A DNA stretch of 32,644 bases from Candidatus Altimarinota bacterium (GTDB lineage Bacteria; Patescibacteriota; Gracilibacteria; BD1-5; UBA6164). The notes below the pieces were generated by a model. The model saw nothing but the letters and a program-made list of their open reading frames with translations, had not been told where the DNA came from and ran no database searches. Where the stretch lies: the NCBI GenBank assembly GCA_028719245.1, contig JAQUKG010000008.1, positions 1-32,644 of the forward strand. Direction: 5' to 3'. This document shows, piece after piece, positions 1 through 9,025 of the stretch. Position 1 is the stretch's first letter. Every line of letters starts with the position of its first letter. The translations under genes were made by a program, and so were the position numbers.

Positions 1-1006
1 TAATATTTTCAAAGACTATTTCTCCAGACTTTATTTTAAACTCTTTTTCTCAATCTATTATTTTATTTGAAGTATTTATGAAATTTTCTAATGCTTCGTA
101 TTTTGAAATTTGGTTTCTATATTCACTTATATTATTCATAAATATTTCAATCGGCCACCGCATCCACCAAACATAAGTTGTAATAAGTATCAAATCTCAC
201 ATAGTCATTTGTGATTTTACAACAAATATTCAAAAAATTCAATAACATAATATTTCGGTAATTTGATATACTATATGTAAAAATCTATATAACATATCAT
301 TTTTTGCATATATAGTTTGCCTTATATTTGGTAATTTACTGTATAATTTTGATAAAATATTTATTTCTTGATCTTGTTTATTTGATATATTTATTAGATT
401 AGATTCCATAATCATTTTGTTTGTTTGTCTTGAAATATTCTCTGATAATTTTTGTTCTTCATCTGTTAAAATTTTTATATTTGCTGATAATTTTTTGTTT
501 ATAAAAGTTATTATTAATGATAAAAATACAAAAAATCAAAATAAAGGTTTATACATACTAAACATTACTAAGCCTATTAAAATAGCTCTTACAAAAAATA
601 TAATAATTAAATTAGAAAAAGAATTAAAAAGTGTAGTTTGTGCTTCAATTCATCTACTTATTTTTGTAATAGTTTTTCAAGTTCATTCATTATTTCTAAA
701 TTCAAAATCAAGACTAAAAAATTTCTTATAATAATAAATCGCTTTTTTTATTTCAAAATTTGCAATTATTCATTTTCTAGAGTAATCGCTATAAAATCAC
801 AATAATATTCAAAATGTTCATACGATAATTCATAAATATATATAAAAATAAAAATCTTTTCATAAATCTCATTTTTGTATAAAATCTACATATATTTTAC
901 ATAAATAAGGAATATATAACATCATAATTTGTTGTAAAATTCAAATAATCAAAAGTAAATAAATTCACTTTTGATTAAAGATATCCTTTAAAAGTTTTTT
1001 TAGCAT
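1..1006 (-). CDS. ABC exporter, transmembrane domain part (3' end beyond window)
   Basis: The minus-strand frame starts at ATG 1006-1004, just after an in-frame TAA at 1018-1016, and runs off the window after 335 codons. Read with TGA as Gly it begins MLKKLLKDIFNQKGIYLLL and has several hydrophobic membrane segments separated by charged loops, as in the six-helix domain of type I ABC exporters (MsbA/LmrA-like). After the last membrane segment comes IFMNNISEYRNQISKYEALE and then IKSGEIVFENI, which matches the linker and first strand of the nucleotide-binding domain. Walker motifs would lie beyond base 1. The substrate cannot be told. The gene diverges from the ribosomal operon. It holds the only in-frame CGG codon I noticed in the window (160-158). 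Confidence 0.8.
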
Positions 1007-1052
1007 AATTTTAAATTACAAAAATAATTTTATCCAAAGAAATTATGAATTA

Positions 1053-1080
1053 AGTATAAATAAAGATTGATTATTACCAA
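1053..1080 (-). promoter_or_regulatory. Putative sigma70-like promoter of the ABC exporter
   Basis: On the minus strand TTGGTA (1080-1075) is followed after 16 bases by TATACT (1058-1053), about 45 bases ahead of the ATG at 1006. The spacer matches other candidate promoters in this window. Confidence 0.4.
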
Positions 1081-1159
1081 ATAAAAAATGTAAACAATAA
1101 ATAAATTAAATTTAATAATTATCTATTTAAAGCCAATAAATCAAAAAAGTTATTTTTTT

Positions 1160-1187
1160 TTGACAAATAATTCTTTTTTTATAAAAT
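1160..1187 (+). promoter_or_regulatory. Promoter of the S10-spc ribosomal operon
   Basis: A perfect TTGACA (1160-1165), a 16-base spacer and TAAAAT (1182-1187) form the best promoter match in the window. Transcription would start near 1194, leaving a leader of about 118 bases before rplC. Confidence 0.6.
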
Positions 1188-1193
1188 ACTCGG

Positions 1194-1311
1194 GCTATTT
1201 ATTTGTCTTATATTTAAGACTAAATGATAAGTTTTTGAAGAGGTTAAGTTAAACGGTATTTGTCGAATACTAGTTTAACCTCTAACTTTTATATTATTAA
1301 TTTATTTTAAC
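1194..1311 (+). promoter_or_regulatory. Structured 5' leader of the ribosomal operon
   Basis: Hairpin 1 is GTCTTA-TATT-TAAGAC (1205-1220). Hairpin 2 pairs AGAGGTTAA (1239-1247) with TTAACCTCT (1275-1283). A competing hairpin pairs GTTAAAC (1248-1254) with GTTTAAC (1273-1279) and contains an inner GTATT/AATAC stem. The last two use the same 3' strand, so they exclude each other. In E. coli this operon is autoregulated by L4 through its leader. A similar role here is inference, and no primary-sequence similarity is claimed. Confidence 0.4.
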
Positions 1312-1917
1312 ATGGCTTGATTATTGGCTACAAAGCTTGAAATGACAAGAATAGTTAAATGAAATGATTTTGTACCTATTACTTTACTTAAAATATCTAC
1401 TTTAAAAGTAGTTGCCATTAAAACTATGGAGGCTAATTGATATAATGCAATGGTTGTTTGAGTTTTAAAAGATGGGAAAGAAGGTATTTTATTAGAAGGA
1501 AAAAAATCATTAAATTTTTCTGATTTTTCTAAAATAAAAGAATTTTCATTAAATGATAATGAAGTTTCAAAATTTAATGTTTGAGATATTATAACATTAG
1601 ATATACTAGATTGAGTTGAGAAAGTAGAAATCACTTGATACTCAAAATGAAAATGATTTGCATGAGCAATGAAAAGACATAATTTTCATGGTTGAATGGC
1701 AACTCATGGTTCAAAATTCCATAGAGCATTATGATCTATAGGTAATAGAAAACCAAGAAGAACACACAAAGGTAAAAAAATGCACTGACATATGTGAGAT
1801 ATAAAAATTACTTTAAAGAAGATTCCTGTTGAAATCTTAAATAAAGATTTATCTGTTCTTTGATTAAAAGGGCCAGTTCCAGGAGCAAGAAATTCTTTAA
1901 TCTCTATAAAATTTTAA
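1312..1917 (+). CDS. rplC: 50S ribosomal protein L3
   Basis: L3 is a primary 23S rRNA-binding protein that nucleates large-subunit assembly and reaches the peptidyl transferase centre. The 201-residue product begins MAGLLATKLEMTRI, the usual L3 opening, and its third codon is already TGA (Gly). The conserved central loop is clear: KGFAGAMKRHNFHGG, then SKFHRALGSIG and GKKMHGHMGD. Length matches the family (about 205-210). It is the first gene of the operon in this window, because no rpsJ precedes it. No Shine-Dalgarno site is visible; the ATG follows TTTATTTTAAC. Confidence 0.97.
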
Positions 1918-1935
1918 ACTTTAATTTATTATTAA

Positions 1936-2556
1936 ATGGAAACAAAATTATTAAATCAAGAGTGAAAAGAAATTTGAACTATTGAATTAAATGACTGAGT
2001 ATTTGGTATTGATGTAAACGAAGGTTTAATACATAGAGCTTTGGTTTATCAACAATCTAATGCTAGACAAGTTGTAGCACATACAAAAACTAGAGCAGAA
2101 GTTAGATGATCTACAAGAAAAATATTTAAACAAAAATGAACATGACAAGCGAGAGCTTGAGGAAATAGATCTCCTATAAGAATCTGAGGTTGAGTTGCTT
2201 TCTGACCAAGAAACACTGTTAATTTTGTTAAAGCTATGAATAAAAAAGAGAGAAGATTAGCTTTATGTTCAATATTATCTTCTAAAGTTAAATCTAATAA
2301 TGTATTAGTTTTAGATACTTTAAGTTTTTCGGAGATTAAAACTAAAAATATGGTTAATGTTTTAAATGCAATTCCATACACAAAAAATGTATTACTTGCT
2401 TTAGCTTCAAGAAATGAAGTTATTGAAAAGTCAGCAAGAAATTTACCAAAGATTAAAACTTTAACAACTGACTATTTAAATATACACGATTTATTAAAAT
2501 ATACTACATTAGTATTATTAAAAGATTGAGTAGAAAAATTAAACACTATAAGATAA
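1936..2556 (+). CDS. rplD: 50S ribosomal protein L4
   Basis: L4 binds 23S rRNA, and its extended loop lines the peptide exit tunnel; in many bacteria it also represses its own operon. The 206-residue protein has the expected VNEGLIHRALVYQQSNARQ helix near residue 35, followed by the basic tunnel loop with TRAEVRGSTRKIF and the glycine-rich GTGQARAGGNRSPIRIGGG stretch, where most glycines are TGA. The C-terminal half has the nucleotide-binding-like fold typical of L4. Gap to rplC is 18 bases. An overlapping minus-strand frame at 2049-2381 is a shadow of this gene. Confidence 0.97.
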
Positions 2557-2590
2557 AATTTATCTAAATAATAAAATTAATTATTATACT

Positions 2591-2887
2591 ATGAGATTAT
2601 TTGATATAATTAAAAAACCAATCGTTACTGAAAAAACTTCAGCTCAAGAATTGAAAAATTGAACTTATGTTTTAGAGGTTTATGCCGATGCAACTAAAAT
2701 AGATATTAAAAAAGCTATTTTGGATATATACTGAACTTTAGTTTCTTCTGTTAGGGTTATAAATACAAGAGAAAAATTTAAGCAAGGTAAAAAAGGAATT
2801 GTAATGAGAAAAAGATCTTCTAGAAAAGCTTATGTTACTCTAAAAGATACAAAAACTAAAATAGATTTTTCTATTATTAAATTTTAA
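2591..2887 (+). CDS. rplW: 50S ribosomal protein L23
   Basis: L23 sits at the exit of the peptide tunnel and forms the docking site for trigger factor and signal recognition particle. The 98-residue product has the family hallmarks: an N-terminal IIKKPIVTEKTSAQEL, then YVLEVYADATKIDIKKAI, and a basic C-terminal loop (EKFKQGKKGIVMRKRSSRKA) followed by a final strand ending in DFSIIKF. Length is typical (about 95). It lies between rplD and rplB with a 34-base upstream gap, as in the standard S10 operon. Confidence 0.96.
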
Positions 2888-2927
2888 TTTTTGTCCATAA
2901 GGATATATTAACATTAATTTTTTTAAA

Positions 2928-3773
2928 ATGGGAATTAAGAAATTTAAACCAACAACACCTTGAAGAAGAGCTATGACTGGTAATACTTTTGAAGAGATTA
3001 CTACTACTACTCCATATAAAGCTCTTACTGTGTCATTAAAAAGACATGCTGGTAGAAATAATACTTGAACAATTACTATAAGACATCAAGGTTGAGGTAA
3101 TGCAAAAAGGTATAGATTAGTGGATTTTTATTTCCACGATAAAAAATCTATTCCAGCAAAAGTTGAAACAATTGAATATGATCCATATAGAACAGCTTGG
3201 ATTTCTCTAGTTTGTTATAAAGATTGAGAAAGAAGATATATTTTGGCTCATAAGGATATGAAAGTTTGAGATAAAATAATTACTGATGAGAAAACTCAAC
3301 TTCAATCTGGTAATAGATTACAAGTTTGAAATATTCCAGTTTGACTTTCAATATATAATGTTGAATTAATAGTTGGTCAATGAGCTTCATCAGTTAGAGC
3401 TGCTTGAAGTAAGGCTGTTATAGTTTCTCAGGAATGAGAATATACACAAGTTAAAATGCCTTCATGAGAAATAAGATTAGTTAATAGAAAGTGTTATGCA
3501 ACATTAGGTCAAGTTTCAAATCCAGATAATAATCAAATTGTTATTGGTAAGGCATGAAGAACAAGACATATGTGAGTAAGACCAACAGTATTAGGTAAAT
3601 CTATGAATCCTGTTGATCATCCACACTGAGGTTGAGAATGACATGCTCCAATTGGTATGAAAGCTCCTAAAACTCCATGGTGAAAAGTTGCTCTTGGTTA
3701 TAAAACTAGAAGCAAGAAAAAATTTACTAATAGGTGGATTTTAAGAACAAAAAAAGGTAAATTAATGGTTTAA
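2928..3773 (+). CDS. rplB: 50S ribosomal protein L2
   Basis: L2 is a highly conserved 23S rRNA-binding protein needed for subunit association and peptidyl transferase activity. The 281-residue product opens [14 protein letters not shown] and contains RHQGGGNAKRYR and the signature [18 protein letters not shown] near residues 224-241. Three of the glycines in that signature are TGA codons, direct evidence for UGA as glycine. Here GHAPIG replaces the more usual GRxPIG. It ends in basic [10 protein letters not shown]. Length fits the family (about 275). Confidence 0.98.
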
Positions 3774-3809
3774 TTAATTTATAATTTAAATCTTTAAATA
3801 AAAACTACT

Positions 3810-4073
3810 ATGGCAAGAAGTTTAAAAAAATGACCTTATATAGATGAAAGATTACTAAAAAAGGTTGAAAAATTAAATTCTGATGGTAAAAAAACAGTTA
3901 TTAAGACTTGGTCTAGAGCTTGTACAGTTATTCCAGAATTTGTTTGACATACTTTTTGAGTTCATAATTGAAAAGCTCATACTCCAGTTTTCGTTACAGA
4001 AGATATGGTATGACACAAATTATGAGAATTCTCTTTTACTAGAACATTTAGAGGTCATTCTTGAAATAAATAA
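3810..4073 (+). CDS. rpsS: 30S ribosomal protein S19
   Basis: S19 binds the head of the small subunit with S13 near the A site. The 87-residue product begins [19 protein letters not shown] and carries [21 protein letters not shown] followed by [20 protein letters not shown], the canonical S19 core. The C-terminus is short, ending in RGHSGNK. TGA glycines occupy the invariant KKGP and VGHK positions. It sits between rplB and rplV as in other bacteria. Confidence 0.97.
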
Positions 4074-4130
4074 TAATTAGAATTTAGTTTAAAACTATTT
4101 TCTAAAATACTTATTACTTAATAATATTTT

Positions 4131-4457
4131 ATGAAAGCTTATTGAAAAAATATAAGAATTTCTCCTAAAAAACTAAGAGTTGTAGCAGAAGTTGTTAAAG
4201 ATAGAAATGCTACTTGGGCTTTAAATTTTTTAAAGTTCGCTCCTAAAAAATGAGCAGATATTCTTTATAAAGTATTACATTCTGCGGTTAGTAATGCAGT
4301 AAATAATAACTCTCAAAATGCAAATGATTTATATATTGACCAATTAGTTGTAACTAAATGATTAGTATATAAAAGATGACAACCTATATCAAGATGAAGA
4401 ATGCATCCAATTCTTAAAAGAACATCTAATATAAGATTAGAGTTACAAGTAAAATAA
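4131..4457 (+). CDS. rplV: 50S ribosomal protein L22
   Basis: L22 is an early assembly protein whose long beta hairpin lines the nascent peptide tunnel, where macrolides bind nearby. The 108-residue product shows NIRISPKKLRVVAEVVKDRN at the N-terminus, SAVSNAVNNNSQN in the middle helix, and a hairpin with YKRGQPISRGRMHPILKRTS near the C-terminus. Length and order are typical. The 57-base upstream gap is AT-rich, with no Shine-Dalgarno site. Confidence 0.97.
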
Positions 4458-4481
4458 TTTAAATTTTAATTTTTTTAGTCT

Positions 4482-5117
4482 ATGTGACATAAAGTTAGTC
4501 CACAAGCATTTAGAATTCCTTATATTAAAAATTGGTCAGCAACTTGGTTTGCTGATAAAAAAGAGTATGCAACACAATTATTAGTTGATAATAAAATTAG
4601 AGCAACTTTAAAAACAAATTTTAAGGATATTCCTACTTGAGATATTATTATTTCAAGAAACGATAAAGAAGTTTTAGTTACTGTTTATACTGCTAAATCA
4701 GCATTAATTCTAGGAAAAGATTGAGAGAATGTTACTTCTTTAGAAGTAAATCTATCTAAACAGACTAGTGCAAAAGTTAAATTATCAGTTAAAGAAGTAA
4801 AAAATCCTGATTTGAATGCTAAAATTGTTTGATTTATGATTACAAATCAAATTGAGAAAAGAATGCCTTATAAAAGAGCAATTAAACAAGCAATTTCAAA
4901 AGCTATTGAAAAATGAGCTAAATGAATAAAAGTTAAAGTTTGATGAAGACTTAATTGAGCTGAAATTGCTAGAAAAGAAACATTTAAAGAATGAAATATT
5001 CCAACTCAAACTGTTAGAGCAGACATTGATTATACTACTGCAAGAGCAGAAACAGTTTATGGAACAATCTGAATTAAAGTTTGGATATATAAATGAGATA
5101 TATTTAAAAGAAAATAA
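4482..5117 (+). CDS. rpsC: 30S ribosomal protein S3
   Basis: S3 lies at the mRNA entry tunnel of the small subunit and contributes to helicase activity on mRNA. The 211-residue product starts MGHKVSPQAFRIPYIKNWSA, and codon 2 is TGA (Gly), matching the conserved MGQK/MGHK opening. The KH domain includes LILGKDGENV. The C-terminal domain has KRMPYKRAIKQAIS, KGIKVKVGGRLNGAEIAR and the DIDYTTARAETVYGTIGIKV motif. Length is slightly shorter than in E. coli because the C-terminal tail is missing, as is common. Confidence 0.97.
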
Positions 5118-5122
5118 TAAAT

Positions 5123-5149
5123 TTGACTTTTAAAAAATTTTTATATACT
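5123..5149 (+). promoter_or_regulatory. Possible internal promoter before rplP
   Basis: TTGACT (5123-5128), a 15-base spacer and TATACT (5144-5149) lie in the rpsC-rplP gap, 14 bases before the rplP ATG. If used, the transcript would have almost no leader. This is inferred from consensus only. Confidence 0.3.
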
Positions 5150-5163
5150 TAATCAAAGTTTTT

Positions 5164-5568
5164 ATGTTACAACCTAAGAAAGCTAGATATAGAAAAACTC
5201 ATAGATGAAGATTAAAATGACTTGCTGTCAGATGATCAACTATCAGTTTTTGAGATTACGGTTTAAAAGCTGTTACAAGATGATTTATTACTTCTAGGCA
5301 GATTGAAGCTGCAAGAAGAGCTATGGTTCGTCAAGTAAAAAGATGAGGTAAAATTTGGATTAGAATTTTTCCAGATAAACCTTTTACAACTAAACCTTTG
5401 GAAGTTCCAATGGGTTGAGGTAAATGATCTTTGGAAATGTTTAGAGCTCCTGTAAAACCTGGAAGAGTGTTATTTGAAGTAACATGAGTTAGTCCAGAAG
5501 ATGCAAGGGAAGCTTTTAGACTTGCTTCATATAAATTACCTGTTAGAACTAAAATATTAGTTGATTAA
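5164..5568 (+). CDS. rplP: 50S ribosomal protein L16
   Basis: L16 organises the A-site tRNA arm region of the large subunit. The 134-residue product begins MLQPKKARYRKTHRGRLKG and has FITSRQIEAARRAMVRQVKR and PVKPGRVLFEVTGV, all family signatures. The loop that usually reads VRMGxGKG reads VPMGGGKG here, so the arginine that is hydroxylated in E. coli (Arg81) is replaced by proline at residue 82. Length is typical (about 137). Confidence 0.97.
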
Positions 5569-5577
5569 TAAATTAAA

Positions 5578-5793
5578 ATGAAAGAAATAAAAGATTTATG
5601 ATTAAAATCTCTTAAGGATTTACAAAAATTAGATTTAAATAGCTTAAGAAAAGAATTAGTTTGATCTAAAAAAAAGTTATTTGAATTAACTATGAAACTT
5701 GAATTAAATGAATTAAAGCAAACTCATTTAGTTAAACCTTTGAGAAGATATATAGCAGCTATAAATACTATAGTTATGCAAAAGGCAATTTAA
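5578..5793 (+). CDS. rpmC: 50S ribosomal protein L29
   Basis: L29 is a small two-helix protein next to L23 at the tunnel exit. The 71-residue product has the typical layout: a first helix with LKSLKDLQKLDLNSLRKELV, a second with KLFELTMKLELNELKQTHLV, and the RRYIAAINTI ending (family: R-R-x-I-A-R-I-x-T). It is 9 bases downstream of rplP and 20 bases ahead of rpsQ. Some lineages lack L29 or have it fused; here it is complete. Confidence 0.93.
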
Positions 5794-5813
5794 TACTCTT
5801 TAAAATTTAAAAT

Positions 5814-6035
5814 ATGAGATTAAAAAAAGGTGTAGTGTCAAGTAGTAAAATGGATAAAACAATAGTTGTTTCCACAGATGTTTACAAAAGTCACTCTAAA
5901 TATAAAAAAAGATTTAAAGTAACTAAGAAATTCTATGCTCATGATGAAGAAAATAAATTTAATGAGTGAGATGTAGTTACTATTAAAGAAACTAGACCTC
6001 TATCTAAATTAAAAAGATGGGAAGTAGTTGTATAA
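5814..6035 (+). CDS. rpsQ: 30S ribosomal protein S17
   Basis: S17 is an early-binding OB-fold protein of the 30S body. The 73-residue product starts MRLKKGVVSSSKMDKTIVVS, which matches the conserved G-x-V-x-S-x-K-M-x-K-T opening. It continues with HSKYKKRFKVTKKFYAHDEE and DVVTIKETRPLSKLKRW, the S17 signature. It is somewhat shorter than the usual 80-87 residues because both ends are trimmed. Order between rpmC and rplN is canonical. Confidence 0.96.
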
Positions 6036-6061
6036 TAATTTAGTATTTAAAAAAATAAAAT

Positions 6062-6430
6062 ATGATACAAACTGAATCAAGATTGGTTGTTGCTGATAAT
6101 TCTTGAGCTAAAGAAGTTTTATGTATTAAAGTTTTAGGATGATCTCATAGAAGATATGCTACAGTTTGAGATACAATAGTAGTTGCAGTTAAAAAGGCTG
6201 ATCCTAATGGTTGAGTAAAAAAGAAAAAAGTAGTTAAAGCAATTATTGTAAGAACTGCTAAAGAAATATCTAGACCAGACGGAAGCTTTATAAGATTTGA
6301 TGATAATGCTTGTGTAATAATAGATGATAAATGAGAACCTAAGGCAACTCGTATATTTGGTCCAGTTGCAAGAGAATTAAAACTAAAGTGATTTCAAAAA
6401 ATTGTTAGTTTAGCTCCTGAAGTTTTATAA
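6062..6430 (+). CDS. rplN: 50S ribosomal protein L14
   Basis: L14 lies at the subunit interface and contacts 16S rRNA. The 122-residue product is exactly the common family length. It opens [20 protein letters not shown], continues with [19 protein letters not shown], then [20 protein letters not shown] and [13 protein letters not shown], all diagnostic. The TGA glycines at NSGAKE and VLGGS coincide with invariant Gly. Confidence 0.98.
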
Positions 6431-6448
6431 TCGTAATAATTAATTTTT

Positions 6449-6793
6449 ATGAAAATTAGAAAAGATGATAATGTTTTAGTTATATCTGGAAAAGATAAAG
6501 GTAAAACTTGAAAAGTTTTAAAGGTTTTAGCTAGAACAAATAAAGTTCTTATAGAAGGAATAAATGTAGTTACAAGAAATTATAAAAAAAATTGAACAAC
6601 TCCTGGTCAATCTGTTAAAAAAGAAAATCCACTAGATGTTTCAAATGTAATGCTTGTATGTCCATTTACTTCTAAACCAACTAGAGTATGATTTGTTTTT
6701 ATAGAAGATAAATCATGAAGTAAAAAATTTAGATTTTCAAAAGCTTGATTAAAAGCTAAATGATGAGAAGCTAAAGATTATATAATAAAATAA
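6449..6793 (+). CDS. rplX: 50S ribosomal protein L24
   Basis: L24 is an assembly-initiator protein that binds the 5' end of 23S rRNA. The 114-residue product begins with the KOW motif: MKIRKDDNVLVISGKDKGKT, GKVLKVL and KVLIEGINVVTRNYK. It then has the family's second part, beginning near LDVSNVMLVCP and ending in a basic tail. Its length is slightly above the usual 100-105 because of the C-terminal extension AGLKAKGGEAKDYIIK. Confidence 0.95.
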
Positions 6794-6814
6794 TATTTTA
6801 TAAAATATATTAAA

Positions 6815-7354
6815 ATGTATATTAAAGAGAAATATATTAATGAGATTGCTCCGAATTTAAAAGCTAAACTAGGACTTTCAAATGTAATGCAAACACCAAA
6901 AGTTGAAAAGGTTGTTTTAAATATGTGAATATGAACTTATATCAGAACTTGAGGTAAAGATTATAGTTCATTAAAACAAGACTTAGCTTTAATATCTGGT
7001 CAACAACCAGTTGTTAGATTAGCTAAAAAAGCAGTTTCTAATTTTAAACTAAGAGCTTGAATGCCTGTATGACTATCTGTTACTCTTAGAGGAGATAGTA
7101 TGTATGCATTTTTAGAAAAACTTGTAAGTATAGTTTTACCTAGAGTTAAAGACTTTAGATGAATTAGTAAAAAAAGTTTTGATTCTGAATGAAATTATAA
7201 TTTCTGAATAAAAGAACATACTATATTTCCTGAGGTTCCTCAATTAGATGTAGTAAAACCACATTGAATACAGATAACTATAAAAGTTAATTCAGGGAAT
7301 AAAGAATCGTCTAAATTACTTTTAGAAGAAATGGGATTTCCTTTTTCTAAATAA
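6815..7354 (+). CDS. rplE: 50S ribosomal protein L5
   Basis: L5 binds 5S rRNA and forms a bridge to the small-subunit head. The 179-residue product has the standard L5 length and motifs: [68 protein letters not shown], and [12 protein letters not shown] with QITIKVNS. The last residues GFPFSK correspond to the usual GMPF. It is 21 bases after rplX. Confidence 0.98.
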
Positions 7355-7371
7355 TTTTTAATTTTTTAATT

Positions 7372-7375
7372 GGAG
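7372..7375 (+). promoter_or_regulatory. Shine-Dalgarno-like GGAG before rpsN
   Basis: GGAG lies five bases before the rpsN ATG (7380). It stands out because almost every other gene in the window lacks a purine-rich site and has only A/T-rich sequence there. Confidence 0.5.
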
Positions 7376-7379
7376 TATA

Positions 7380-7604
7380 ATGGTAAGAAAGTCAAAAGTT
7401 GCTAAAGCTATGAAATTAAAAACTAAGTTTTTAAGAAGCTTAGCAGATTGAAGAAAACCAAAATTTGCTACGAAAGTTTTTAATATTTGTAGTGTTTGTG
7501 GTAGAACAAGATGATATATTGGTAAATTTGATATTTGCAGAATTTGTATAAGAGAAAAAGCTAATGCTTGAGAATTACCTGGGATGAGAAAATCAAGTTG
7601 GTAG
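7380..7604 (+). CDS. rpsN: 30S ribosomal protein S14 (zinc-binding type)
   Basis: S14 is needed for 30S head assembly. The 74-residue product has a four-cysteine zinc ribbon at C37, C40, C53 and C56 (CSVC ... CRIC). This marks the short C+ form rather than the roughly 100-residue zinc-free form of E. coli. The ending ELPGMRKSSW matches the conserved S14 C-terminus (LPGxxKASW). About 13 residues are added before the usual short-form start. It is the only gene here with a clear GGAG ribosome-binding site. Confidence 0.96.
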
Positions 7605-7640
7605 TAAAAATTTAAATTTAGTTTATTAAGTTTTATAATT

Positions 7641-8036
7641 ATGATAATAGATCCAATCGGAGATTTATTGACAAGACTAAGAAATGCTTATCTAGCTAGA
7701 ATTTTAGAAGTCAAATCACCTTATTCTAAATTAAAATCAGATTTATTAAAAATTCTTAAAAAGAATAAATATATTGTTGATTTTGAAATAGTTGAAGATG
7801 ATAATAATAAAAAATCTTTGCTTATAAAGTTAAATAATGTTAGAGAAACATTATATGTTCCTACATTTAAAAGAATTTCTAAACCTGGTCAAAGAATATA
7901 TGTCTGAACTAAAGATATAAAAAAATCAAGAAATTGAAAATGAATATATATCCTTTCTACTCCAAAATGAGTAATTACTTGATACGAAGCAAGGACTCTT
8001 AATGTAGGTGGGGAACTTATTTGTGAAATATTTTAA
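7641..8036 (+). CDS. rpsH: 30S ribosomal protein S8
   Basis: S8 is a primary 16S rRNA-binding protein in the platform; in E. coli it represses the spc operon. The 131-residue product opens MIIDPIGDLLTRLRNAYLAR and has the expected SPYSKLKSDLLKILKKNKYI. Near the C-terminus, RISKPGQRIYV leads to GKGIYILSTPKGVITGYEA and GGELICEIF. The standard code would stop it at residue 88; reading TGA as Gly restores the full length typical of S8 (130-132). Confidence 0.98.
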
Positions 8037-8067
8037 TAAATTGATTTTATATACTAATAAATAAATT

Positions 8068-8613
8068 ATGTCTAGAATTGGTAAAATGCCAGTAGTATTA
8101 GCAGATAAAGTTGAAGCTAAAATTCTTGATAATGTAATTGAAGTTAAATGAAGTTTATGAACTTTAAGAACTGAGATTCATGAATTAGTTTCTGTTTCTA
8201 TTGAAAATAATAATGTTATTGTTATTCCAAAAGATTTAGAAAATCCATTATCAAAAGCTTTATGGTGAACTACTAGAGCAAATATAAATAATATGGTGCA
8301 GTGAGTTTCTAAATGATACACTAAATCATTAGAAATAAGTTGAGTTTGATATAAAATGGAAATTGCTTGAAATAAATTAGTTTTAAGTATTTGATTTTCT
8401 CATAAAGTTGATGTTTTACTTCCTAGTGATGTAACCATGAAAGCTGATGAAAAATTAAAAAATACTATACATTTCTCATCAATTAATAAACAATTATTAT
8501 GAGAGTTTGTTGCTAAAATAAGAAGCTTAAAAAAACCTGAACCTTATAAGTGAAAATGAATTAAGTATGTATGAGAAAATATAAGAAGAAAAGCTGGTAA
8601 ATCAGGTAAATAG
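8068..8613 (+). CDS. rplF: 50S ribosomal protein L6
   Basis: L6 binds near the sarcin-ricin loop close to the factor-binding site. The 181-residue product begins MSRIGKMPVVLADKVEAKI and carries two L6 repeats. The first includes VEVKGSLG-like strands and KALWGTTRANINNMVQGVSK; the second ends with the signature KKPEPYKGKGIKYVGENIRR. Length fits the family (about 177-180). The next gap (8614-8666) contains a weak AT-only hairpin but no gene. Confidence 0.97.
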
Positions 8614-8666
8614 TAAAAAAAGGTAAATATTTTTACTTTAAATTATAATTGTTAATTATTTGTGTT

Positions 8667-9008
8667 ATGTTAGCAAAATTTGCAAAAAGATTACAAAGAA
8701 AACAAAGAATTAGAGCAAAGATATCTTGAACTAGTTCTAAACCTCGTTTAAGTGTATATAGAAGTAATTCTAATATCTATGCACAATTAATAGATGATAT
8801 TTCTTGAAAAACTTTATGTTCTTCTTCTGATTTAAAAATTGAAAATTGAAATAAAACAGATAAAGCTACAAAAGTTGGTGAAGAATTAGCTACAAAAGCT
8901 AAATCTTTAAATATTACTGAGATAGTATTTGATAGAGGTTGATTTGCTTATCATGGTAGAGTGAAAGCTTTAGCTGATGCAGCTAGATCAATTTGACTTA
9001 AATTTTAA
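8667..9008 (+). CDS. rplR: 50S ribosomal protein L18
   Basis: L18 binds 5S rRNA together with L5. The 113-residue product has the basic N-terminal helix RLQRKQRIRAKISGTSSKPR and the LSVYRSNSNIYAQLIDD strand. The C-terminal part is VFDRGGFAYHGRVKALADAA followed by RSIGLKF, all characteristic of L18. Length is close to the usual 117-120. The start at 8667 gives the usual short leader before the basic helix. Confidence 0.96.
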
Positions 9009-9025
9009 TATTTAAATTTTTATTT

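Larger units (their letters stand above)
1007..1311. other. Divergent intergenic region (ABC exporter / ribosomal operon)
   Basis: No coding region is supported here. It holds a minus-strand promoter at 1053-1080, a strong plus-strand promoter at 1160-1187 and a structured leader upstream of rplC. The rest is AT-rich with no recognisable RNA gene. rpsJ (S10), which normally opens this operon, is not here. Confidence 0.6.

Noticed and set aside
417-731. Plus-strand frame of 104 codons
   Set aside because: It is antisense to the ABC exporter membrane domain.
2049-2381. Minus-strand open frame of 110 codons
   Set aside because: It lies entirely inside rplD, which is a clear full-length L4 when TGA is Gly.
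8612-8637. AGTAAAAA/TTTTTACT hairpin between rplF and rplR
   Set aside because: It is weak, A/T-only and has no T tract after it; too likely by chance at this base composition to call a terminator.
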